The notes beneath the pieces were generated by a model, which saw nothing but the letters and a program-made list of their open reading frames with translations, made no database searches and was not told the origin of the DNA. From NCBI GenBank assembly GCA_040752635.1, contig JBFMGS010000027.1, positions 1 through 29,286 on the forward strand: a stretch of DNA of 29,286 nucleotides, in the 5' to 3' direction. This stretch comes from JBFMGS01 sp040752635. GTDB taxonomy: Bacteria > Bacillota > SHA-98 > UBA4971. Below are positions 23,173 through 29,286 of the stretch, one piece after another (the first letter of the stretch is position 1; each line of letters opens with the position of its first letter). The position numbers were made by a program, and so were the translations under genes.

Positions 23173-24420
23173 ATGAAAAGGCTTGTAGGTGTAAGCCTGT
23201 GCGTTGTGCTACTGACGCTGATCGCTGCAGGCGCAGGGGCAGCAGGCAAGGTGACGCTGGTGCTGTCGGGGTGGCAAGCGTCTCCGGAAGAGCAGCAACT
23301 CGTGAAGGACGCGCTGGATGTCTTCGCGAAGAAGTACCCTAACATCGAGGTTAAATACGAGCCCATCGTTGAGGACTACTCCACCAAGATTAAGACCATG
23401 CTTGCCGCGCGCAATGCTCCAGACGTCTTCTACGTTGACATCTTCTGGGCCGAACCCCTGATGAAGAAGGGTATGCTACTTGCTCTGGATCCATATATGG
23501 CTAAGACCGGCACGAAGAGATCAGATTTCGCTGATACTCTCCTCAATGGCTTCACGTATGGAGGCAAGACATACGGTATTCCCAAGGACTTCAACACTCT
23601 AGGGCTCTTCTACAATAAGAAGATGTTCGACGAGGCCAAGGTCGCGTATCCAACGCCGGACTGGACATGGGAAACGCTACGGGATGCCGCGAAGAAGCTC
23701 ACCAAGGTGGTGGGCGATCCCGCGAAGGACAGGTACGGAATCTGCCTGCCCGTCGATACCGCGCGGTTCAGGCCGTTCCTGGTACAGGCAGGGGCGGCCT
23801 TCGTGGACAAGACGGGGACCAAGTGCCTGTTCGCGGAGCCTGCAGGTATCGCAGCACTCGAGTTCTACACCAGCTTCAAAACCAAGGATAAGTCAGCAGT
23901 GATACCTTCGGAGGTTGGTGCAGGCTGGGGCGGTGACGCCTTCGGCAAGGAGCGCGTGGCGATGGTGCTTGAAGGCGGCTGGCTCATCCCGTACCTCAAG
24001 AACAACTTTGCCAGCGTGGATTACGGTGTATCGGAGTTGCCGAAAGGCCCCGCCGGGCGCGGCAACGTCTACTTCACGGTCTCCTACAGCGTGGCGGCAA
24101 GCTGCAAGAACCCGGACGAGGCGTGGCTGCTCGTTGAACACCTGACCGGATACGACAACCAGAAGAAAGTGCTCGAGACCGGTTTTGCCCTGCCGACCAG
24201 GATCGCCCTGGGCGATCACCCGTTCTTCAAGGAGAACCCCAAGATGGCTGCGATCTTCAAGGGCTATGCATATGCCGTGCCGTGGCAGTTCGGCGAGCAC
24301 AGCGAGAAGATCAACAACGCGATGAACCAGGCCATCGAGAAGGTCTACCTGAAGAATGAGTCGCCCGAGAAGGCTATGAAAGACGCGGTGAAGGAGATCA
24401 ACGCGATCCTTTCGGAGTAG
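23173..24420 (+). CDS. Extracellular sugar-binding protein of second CUT1 transporter
   Basis: A 415-residue family-1 solute-binding protein from ATG 23173. The signal peptide covers residues about 1-24 (MKRLVGVSLCVVLLTLIAAG, then AGA/AG); the only cysteine there lies inside the hydrophobic core and not in a lipobox. Features: VTLVLSGWQASPEEQQLV, YPNIEVKYEPIVEDYSTKI, APDVFYVDIFWAEPL, YGIPKDFNTLGLFYNKKMF and MVLEGGWLIPYLKNNF. It should deliver the disaccharide or oligosaccharide used by the GH65 enzyme just upstream. A strong hairpin follows its stop. Confidence 0.9.
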   Translation: MKRLVGVSLCVVLLTLIAAGAGAAGKVTLVLSGWQASPEEQQLVKDALDVFAKKYPNIEVKYEPIVEDYSTKIKTMLAARNAPDVFYVDIFWAEPLMKKGMLLALDPYMAKTGTKRSDFADTLLNGFTYGGKTYGIPKDFNTLGLFYNKKMFDEAKVAYPTPDWTWETLRDAAKKLTKVVGDPAKDRYGICLPVDTARFRPFLVQAGAAFVDKTGTKCLFAEPAGIAALEFYTSFKTKDKSAVIPSEVGAGWGGDAFGKERVAMVLEGGWLIPYLKNNFASVDYGVSELPKGPAGRGNVYFTVSYSVAASCKNPDEAWLLVEHLTGYDNQKKVLETGFALPTRIALGDHPFFKENPKMAAIFKGYAYAVPWQFGEHSEKINNAMNQAIEKVYLKNESPEKAMKDAVKEINAILSE

Positions 24421-24476
24421 AACCTTCGGCCTAGCTGGTGCTGGGACCTGATGAGGAGCTTAGTGGGCAGAGCCGA

Positions 24477-24512
24477 GGGTTGGGAGGCCTTGCGAAGCAG
24501 GCCTCCCAACCC
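24477..24512 (+). terminator. Strong intra-operon hairpin after the binding-protein gene
   Basis: GGGTTGGGAGGCCT (24477-24490) pairs perfectly with AGGCCTCCCAACCC (24499-24512) around an 8-nt loop. No T tract follows, so it is more likely an mRNA-stabilising or attenuating element than a full terminator. It would let the binding protein be made in excess over the permeases, as with malE. Confidence 0.7.
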
Positions 24513-24643
24513 GGGACGTGTATATCCAAATGCGGTCCTCCGGAAGTGTGATGGGCGACGGAAGCGTGAAGGGCTGCGCTTCCTCCCCATGTCTGAAGCC
24601 AGGGGAATCTGCAGCCGGGGCATCTGCCGCCGAAAACGGGGTG

Positions 24644-25582
24644 ATGACGGTGAGGAATTCAGATGGCGGGAAGGCGAATGCTGTGCGAGCGCGGGCGGTT
24701 AGTGCGTTCCAGCGGGAAAGCGTGTCGGAAGCCATCACCGGTTACATCTTCATATCACCGTTTCTCCTGACCATTGGCACTTTCATTTTCTTTGCGGCAC
24801 TGTATGCCTTCTACCTCAGCTTTCACAAGTACGACCTTTTCAGTCCTGCGAAGTTCGTGGGCTTTGCAAACTACCGGAGGTTACTCAAGGACCTGGACTT
24901 TCGGATCGCCCTGCGCAATGTGGCGCTTTACACGGCAGGGGTCGTGCCTACCCAGACGGCCGTGGCCATCGGCCTTGCAGTCCTTGCCAATCAGAAGCTG
25001 CGATTGCAGAGCTTCTTCCGCTCGGCATACTACATCCCTTGCATTACATCGTCCGTCGCGAGCTCGCTAATCTTCATGTGGCTGTATTACAAGCAAGGGA
25101 TAATAAACTACATCCTCTCGGTGCTCAGGCTTGCTCCTGCCATCGACTGGCTTGGCAACCCATCCACGGCCCTGCCGGCTATCATGACGCTCGTGACCTG
25201 GACGACCTCAGCATACTTTATGGTGGTCTTTCTCGCCGCGCTCCAGGACATCCCGGCGACCGTATACGAGGCTTCGAAGATCGATGGGGCGAGCGCCTGG
25301 CAGACATTCTGGCACGTTACCTTGCCCCTTCTCAGGCCGAGCATCTTCCTCGTGGTGGTGCTTGGGACCATCGGGTGCATGCAGGTGTTCGACCAGGTGT
25401 ACATCATGACCCGCGGAGGGCCGCTCAAGTCCACGATGTCCATCGTCTACCTGATATACACCGAAGCTTTCGGGGATCTCAAATTCGGGTACGGCGCTGC
25501 CATGGCGTTTGTGCTGTTTGGGGTGATATTCCTACTCACAATTCTCCAGAGGCAATACCTGGATGTGAAGATCGAGTATTAG
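24644..25582 (+). CDS. CUT1 sugar ABC transporter permease, MalF-type
   Basis: A permease of about 312 residues from ATG 24644. The start is uncertain because no strong ribosome site precedes it, and in-frame GTG and ATG codons upstream back to 24518 would add up to 42 residues without family features. Six hydrophobic segments begin at TGYIFISPFLLTIGTFIFFAA. The EAA loop is VYEASKIDGASAWQTFWHVTLP, and DQVYIMTRGGPLKSTM follows, typical of MalF-type subunits. It pairs with the next permease and the binding protein upstream. Confidence 0.88.
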   Translation: MTVRNSDGGKANAVRARAVSAFQRESVSEAITGYIFISPFLLTIGTFIFFAALYAFYLSFHKYDLFSPAKFVGFANYRRLLKDLDFRIALRNVALYTAGVVPTQTAVAIGLAVLANQKLRLQSFFRSAYYIPCITSSVASSLIFMWLYYKQGIINYILSVLRLAPAIDWLGNPSTALPAIMTLVTWTTSAYFMVVFLAALQDIPATVYEASKIDGASAWQTFWHVTLPLLRPSIFLVVVLGTIGCMQVFDQVYIMTRGGPLKSTMSIVYLIYTEAFGDLKFGYGAAMAFVLFGVIFLLTILQRQYLDVKIEY

Positions 25583-25680
25583 CCCTGCCAGGTGGTTGCG
25601 TAAGTGCCGACGGAGCAGCAAAAGAGGCTACGTAGGCATGGAGAGGTGGAGCCTGAGAGGGCCTGAGAGGGGAGGGTGCT

Positions 25681-26592
25681 ATGTCGATACGAGCGGGTGC
25701 TATCAGCCACGGACCGATGGCTTCTGCGCCGCAGGGGATGGCCTATCCAGGGCGCAGGTGGAGTGCTGTCGTGCGAAGGGCAAGAACGGTTGCTATCTAT
25801 GCCCTGGCATTCATGGTCACCATCGTCACCCTCGCTCCATTTGCGTTCACCATATCCGCATCCTTCAAGACCCTGTCGGAGGTGCTGGACTGGCCCCCAT
25901 CGTTTATCCCGTCCCGGTTCACCCTCGAAAACTACAGGGCCGTCTGGACCATTTCACCGCTTTTCCCCAGGTGGCTCATAAACAGCGCGCTTGCTTCGGC
26001 CATTACGGTCATCACGAACGTGTTCTTCTGCTCGCTCGCCGGTTACGCGTTCGCGCGGCTCCGGTTTCCGGGCCGGGACGCCATATTCCTGGCGACGCTC
26101 GGCACCTTGATGATACCCGGCCAGATTACGCTCATCCCGCGCTACATCATAGTCCACCGCCTGGGGCTCGTGGACTCGCTGGCAGGCCTCGTCCTCCCGG
26201 ACGTTGCGCGCGTATTCGGCGTGTTCCTCATGGTGCAGTTTATCAAGGCGATCCCGAAGGAACTCGAGGAGGCCGCGAAGATCGACGGGTGTTCCAGGTT
26301 CGGAACGTACCGGCACGTCATTCTGCCGCTCTGCAGGCCTGTGCTCGCAGCCCTCACGATCTTTACGTTTCAAGGGACGTGGAACGAGTTCACGTGGCCT
26401 CTTATAGTGCTGAACTCACCGCCAAACTTCACACTCGCCCTCGGCCTCAATTACCTGCGAGGCCAATACTACACGTTCTGGCACCTCGTGCTGACAGGCT
26501 CCCTCTTCAACATCGTGCCTATGCTGATAATCTTCCTCCTCTTCCAGCGCTACTTCGTCCAGGGGATATCGATGTCCGGTCTGAAAGGCTGA
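25681..26592 (+). CDS. CUT1 sugar ABC transporter permease, MalG-type
   Basis: A 303-residue permease from ATG 25681, with GAGGGGAGGG upstream. The membrane helices start at about residue 38 (AIYALAFMVTIVTLAPFAFTI). The EAA loop is LEEAAKIDGCSRFGTYRHVILP, and the C-terminal signature is FQRYFVQGISMSGLKG. It is the last gene of the sugar locus. No ATPase subunit follows, so a shared MsmX/MalK-type ATPase encoded elsewhere is needed. Confidence 0.9.
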   Translation: MSIRAGAISHGPMASAPQGMAYPGRRWSAVVRRARTVAIYALAFMVTIVTLAPFAFTISASFKTLSEVLDWPPSFIPSRFTLENYRAVWTISPLFPRWLINSALASAITVITNVFFCSLAGYAFARLRFPGRDAIFLATLGTLMIPGQITLIPRYIIVHRLGLVDSLAGLVLPDVARVFGVFLMVQFIKAIPKELEEAAKIDGCSRFGTYRHVILPLCRPVLAALTIFTFQGTWNEFTWPLIVLNSPPNFTLALGLNYLRGQYYTFWHLVLTGSLFNIVPMLIIFLLFQRYFVQGISMSGLKG

Positions 26593-26742
26593 CACGAGCG
26601 ACGGCCGGCGAAGTCCAGAGCGCCCAGCGCCTAACGTCAAGGAGACAAGACGGGGCGGTTTTTCCCGAAGCTCGAGCCCGGGGTATCCGCATTTCAAAAC
26701 ACACAGGCCTTGACGCGAGATACAGCCGGGACGAATTGGTAG

Positions 26743-26780
26743 TTTACAATCATATTGGTATGATATATCATGTGAATATG
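26743..26780 (+). promoter_or_regulatory. Promoter with overlapping 30-bp palindromic operator
   Basis: TTTACA (26743-26748) and TATCAT (26766-26771) are 17 bp apart, a good sigma-A-type promoter. A 30-bp imperfect palindrome at 26751-26780, with 12 of 15 pairs matched, covers the spacer, the -10 and the start site. The half-site is CATATTNNNATGATA. The AbrB-like gene starts 105 bp downstream and is the obvious candidate for binding here. The island is AT-rich against a GC-rich background. Confidence 0.7.
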
Positions 26781-26885
26781 ATCAACTGCATCGTACGACT
26801 CGGGGTCTGTGATGACGGACATGCCGGGCTCAGGTCACGCGACGATTCCGGCTCGCATCGGGGCTTAGGGAGGGATTAGGCTGTT

Positions 26886-27197
26886 ATGAACAGGTTTCAG
26901 CACAAGTTTTACGGGGCCGTGACGCTCGGGGAGAGGGGGCAGATCGTCATCCCCCAGGAGGCAAGGGACGAAATGGGGCTCAAGCCGGGCGAGAAGCTCC
27001 TTGTCTTCAGGCATGGTCCGAGTGGAGCAGGCCTGTTCATCATGCGCGCCGAGGACGTAAGCGGGTTCGTCTCCGATGCCATGAGGAGGCTTTCCCAGTT
27101 GAGCGAGGCGATCTCGACGGCTGGCAATGCCGGGCCGCAAGAGGCCCCTGCACCAGAAGAGGGAGGAAAGAATGGTGAAGATGGAGACCGCCGGTGA
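26886..27197 (+). CDS. SpoVT/AbrB-domain transcriptional regulator
   Basis: A 103-residue protein from ATG 26886. Residues about 8-52 are the swapped-hairpin AbrB domain: YGAVTLGERGQIVIPQEARDEMGLKPGEKLLVF. The C-terminal half is a helix (DAMRRLSQLSEAIST) and an acidic Pro/Glu/Gly tail. Such proteins are dimeric DNA binders and may act as repressors or as antitoxins; no toxin gene is adjacent. It overlaps the ABC ATPase gene by 26 bp, so it is co-transcribed with the exporter and probably controls it. Confidence 0.87.
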   Translation: MNRFQHKFYGAVTLGERGQIVIPQEARDEMGLKPGEKLLVFRHGPSGAGLFIMRAEDVSGFVSDAMRRLSQLSEAISTAGNAGPQEAPAPEEGGKNGEDGDRR

Positions 27198-28209
27198 CGA
27201 TGTGACTATCGACGTCAGGGGGCTCAGTAAGACGTACCCCGGGGGAATTGAAGCAGTCAAAGGGGTATCGTTCCAGGTCCGGAGGGGCGAGGTGTTCGGG
27301 TTTCTGGGTCCCAACGGGGCTGGAAAATCGACCACGATCATGATGCTGATGACGTTGATCCGTCCGACGAGCGGGGTTGCCACGGTGAACGGTTTCAATA
27401 TAATCAAAGACCCCTATCGTGTGCGGATGCAGCTGGGATACGTGTCGCAGGACCTGGCTGTCGATGATAATCTTACAGGACGGGAGAACCTCAGGCTGCA
27501 GGCGGGGTTGTATCACCTTTCCAAGGAGGAGGCGGAAGCGCGGATAAGCGAAGTCCTCGAGTTAGTGGGCCTGAGAGAGCGCTGCGATGACCGGGTGGAG
27601 TCGTATTCCGGCGGCATGCGCAAGCGTCTTGACATCGCTTGCGGTCTCATCCACAGACCGCGCATCCTGTTCCTGGACGAGCCTACTCTGGGGCTGGATA
27701 TTCAAACCCGGCACGAGATCTGGCGCCACATCGAGCGCCTCCGTAGCGAGAACGAGATGACCATTTTCCTTACCACTCACTACATGGATGAAGCTGACGC
27801 CCTGTGCGACCGAATCGCCATTATCGACCGCGGTGTGATCAAGGCCATAGACTCCCCTGCTACCCTGAAGTCGCAGTTGGGTGGAGACGTAATCTACCTG
27901 CGGTTCGACGCGGCCTGTGAGCACGCAACTGCTGCGACCCTTGAGGCCTTGAAGGAGTTGCCGGAGATCAAGGAGATCTCTCCTCGGGGCGAGGAGCATG
28001 TCGTTGTGGCCAGGAACGGGGACTGGCTCCTGCCGCGGATTTTCGAGACGGCCCAGGAGAAAGGGGCCAGGATCAATTCGGTCTCGTTGAAGAGACCTAC
28101 CCTGGACGATGTTTATCTGGCTTACACAGGTCGCACGCTGAGAGACGGGCAGGGAAGCAGGGAAGAGGCGCATAGACAAATGATTGCGATGAGGAGGATT
28201 CGGAAATGA
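27172..28209 (+). CDS. DrrA-type ABC exporter ATPase
   Basis: A 345-residue ATPase from ATG 27172 with GGGAGGAAAG upstream; it overlaps the end of the regulator gene. Walker A is GPNGAGKST (46-54), the Q-loop is VSQD, and the signature is YSGGMRKRLDIA (from 145). Walker B is RILFLDEPTLGLD (from 164), with the H-loop LTTHYMDEADALCD. The C-terminal extension to about residue 325 (LKRPTLDDVYLAYTGR) is the DrrA/DUF4162 type. It powers export by the ABC-2 permease that follows. A drug, lipid or peptide substrate is possible; none can be assigned. Confidence 0.92.
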   Translation: MVKMETAGDDVTIDVRGLSKTYPGGIEAVKGVSFQVRRGEVFGFLGPNGAGKSTTIMMLMTLIRPTSGVATVNGFNIIKDPYRVRMQLGYVSQDLAVDDNLTGRENLRLQAGLYHLSKEEAEARISEVLELVGLRERCDDRVESYSGGMRKRLDIACGLIHRPRILFLDEPTLGLDIQTRHEIWRHIERLRSENEMTIFLTTHYMDEADALCDRIAIIDRGVIKAIDSPATLKSQLGGDVIYLRFDAACEHATAATLEALKELPEIKEISPRGEEHVVVARNGDWLLPRIFETAQEKGARINSVSLKRPTLDDVYLAYTGRTLRDGQGSREEAHRQMIAMRRIRK

Positions 28210-29060
28210 CTTCGAGTGCCGACATGTGCCGGGCCGTCGCTATGGATGCCGAGCCGGGTTTGACTCGCCAAGCCTCCTTCCTACCCAGGCTGTCGGACAT
28301 ATACTGGGTTTGCTGGCGTGAGCTCAAACGGTTCGTTGGCCAGAAAGTGCGAATCATCATGACCGTAATCCAGCCGCTGATTTGGCTGTTGTTTGTGGGC
28401 AACGCTATGTCGGGGCTGACCAATAACCCGTTTGCCGCAAGGATGCTGGGGGTCGATAACTACCTGACCTTTATGACGCCGGGAGTAATGATCATGACCG
28501 CCCTTTTCGGCGGTATTTTCGGTGGGATGAGCGTGGTCTGGGACCGCCGCCTGGGGCTTCTCAACAAGATGCTTGCCGCCCCTATCTCGCGGGCAGCGAT
28601 CCCTCTGGGCAAAATGCTCGCCGCAGGGCTGCAAAGCATCCTGCAGGCTACCATCATCGCGGTGATAGCCATGCTGCTTGGTGTCAGGTTCGCTTGTGGT
28701 TTGCCAGGCTTTCTATTGATACTGGGCATCATCTTCCTGTTCAGCTTCGGGCTATCCGGCATATCCTTATCTCTGGCCGCTATGGTCAAGTCCCACGAGG
28801 CTCTCATGGCAATGGTCAACTTCCTCACGATGCCGATGATGTTCACGAGCAACGCGATGTTCCCGGCCAAGGCCATGCCTACCTGGCTCCAAACGATCGC
28901 GCGCTGGAACCCTCTATCCTATGCGGTTGAACCCGTGCGCACCTTGACCACTGAGGGGCTGCGATGGGCGGGAATCTCCGGTGGTTTCGCGGCGATGTTT
29001 GTTTTCGTCATAGTCATGTCCGTGGTAGCGGCCCGTCAGTTCGAGCGATCTATCAGCTAA
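28206..29060 (+). CDS. DrrB-type ABC-2 exporter permease
   Basis: A 284-residue membrane protein whose ATG overlaps the ATPase stop in ATGA. It has six hydrophobic segments and the ABC-2 signature YLTFMTPGVMIMTALFGG, then DRRLGLLNKMLAAPISRAAI, MFTSNAMFPAKAMP and ARWNPLSYAVEPVR. It forms the channel with two DrrA-type ATPase copies. This closes the regulator-ATPase-permease operon. Confidence 0.92.
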   Translation: MTSSADMCRAVAMDAEPGLTRQASFLPRLSDIYWVCWRELKRFVGQKVRIIMTVIQPLIWLLFVGNAMSGLTNNPFAARMLGVDNYLTFMTPGVMIMTALFGGIFGGMSVVWDRRLGLLNKMLAAPISRAAIPLGKMLAAGLQSILQATIIAVIAMLLGVRFACGLPGFLLILGIIFLFSFGLSGISLSLAAMVKSHEALMAMVNFLTMPMMFTSNAMFPAKAMPTWLQTIARWNPLSYAVEPVRTLTTEGLRWAGISGGFAAMFVFVIVMSVVAARQFERSIS

Positions 29061-29061
29061 T

Positions 29062-29075
29062 GTAGCACGTGCTAC
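29062..29075. terminator. Perfect 14-bp palindrome between convergent genes
   Basis: GTAGCACGTGCTAC lies just after the DrrB stop and overlaps the stop codon of the minus-strand gene. It may be a small bidirectional hairpin. No T tract is visible in either direction beyond TCTTCTTC. Confidence 0.35.
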
Positions 29076-29286
29076 TCTTCTTCGGCCACGATGGTTATCT
29101 CGAAGACGTGCCTGCCCGAGTCGAAACCACAAGCCTCCACGACCCCCGACACAGGGGAGAGCACGCGGCGGCCGCCGAAATCGGGCGAGAGGCCGAGGTC
29201 CTGGCCCCGGCGCACGCGGTCGCCGGGGCCAACGGACATCCCTCCGGTCGCTTCAACCACTACGGTGATTCGGTTGTCTCCTGGTA
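29072..29286 (-). CDS. Partial gene, C-terminal lipoyl/biotinyl-like domain
   Basis: The frame is open to the window edge, so the N-terminus is missing. The visible 70 residues read PGDNRITVVVEATGGMSVG, then PGDRVRRGQDLGL, then VLSPVSGVVEACGFD and a closing EITIVAEEE. The pattern of GDRVRRGQ-LG followed by SPVSGVVE is that of the barrel-sandwich (biotinyl/lipoyl-like) fold, as in RnfC N-termini, efflux adaptors and biotin-carrier-like proteins. No lysine sits at the tip, so it is not a modified carrier domain. The family is undecided without the rest. Confidence 0.55.
   Translation of the reverse strand, partial: PGDNRITVVVEATGGMSVGPGDRVRRGQDLGLSPDFGGRRVLSPVSGVVEACGFDSGRHVFEITIVAEEE

Noticed and set aside
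25596..26879. 427-residue plus-strand frame overlapping the second MalG-type permease
   Set aside because: It is a shadow of the permease in another frame, rich in Arg, His and Pro, with no family features.

Overview
The window is GC-rich bacterial DNA and most resembles a high-GC, probably thermophilic member of the Bacillota (Clostridia/Limnochordia-like). The reasons are strong GGAGG-type ribosome sites, frequent GTG and TTG starts, two CUT1 sugar transporters with no ATPase of their own, a SpoVT/AbrB regulator, and HicAB and VapBC modules. The genus cannot be named from sequence alone.

Layout. 81-1072: two small genes for a membrane-anchored and a secreted coiled-coil protein. 1206-3815: a dense repeat region with three families. 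R1 is an array of 17-bp palindromes, R2 is REP-like hairpins with a GTAG tetranucleotide, and R3 is a 189-bp direct duplication. An internally deleted IS110-family element (about 1748-2906) sits inside an R2 repeat. 3839-4729: a winged-helix plus Vsr/EDxHD-like nuclease. 4895-9821: a trehalose/maltose-type unit, with a minus-strand solute-binding protein and two permeases divergent from trehalose glycosyltransferase treT. 9928-11200: a second, inverted R1/R2 repeat region. 11537-12329: a frameshifted treY C-terminal remnant. 12454-13863: an L,D-transpeptidase with PG-binding and LysM domains.

14254-17423: hicAB, a COG3044/PF09818 ATPase preceded by a small CxxC ORF, and vapBC. 17650-26592: a second disaccharide locus with a LacI regulator, a HAD phosphatase, a GH65 phosphorylase, a solute-binding protein and two permeases. 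Two copies of a CTTTAACGTTAAAG-like palindrome are probable LacI operators. 26743-29060: an AbrB-like regulator with a palindromic promoter/operator, followed by a DrrA/DrrB-type ABC exporter. A partial minus-strand gene closes the window.

How the genes work together. One locus imports trehalose-like sugar and interconverts it with NDP-glucose plus glucose (TreT). The other imports a glucosyl disaccharide and phosphorolyses it (GH65), under LacI control. Neither locus has a MalK-type ATPase, so a shared ATPase elsewhere is inferred.

The most unusual signal is the R1 array. Its palindromes start 31-33, 40-41 or 52 bp apart (also 21 and 63 bp in a degenerate patch), all close to whole turns of B-DNA. 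Much of it repeats in a 32-32-41 pattern with a super-period of about 105 bp. Two inverted copies bracket the trehalose unit and differ by one super-unit. The IS110 insertion can be mapped against an uninterrupted R2 copy in the same window, and its 3' noncoding end holds a 13-nt complement of the target, as a bridge-RNA guide would.
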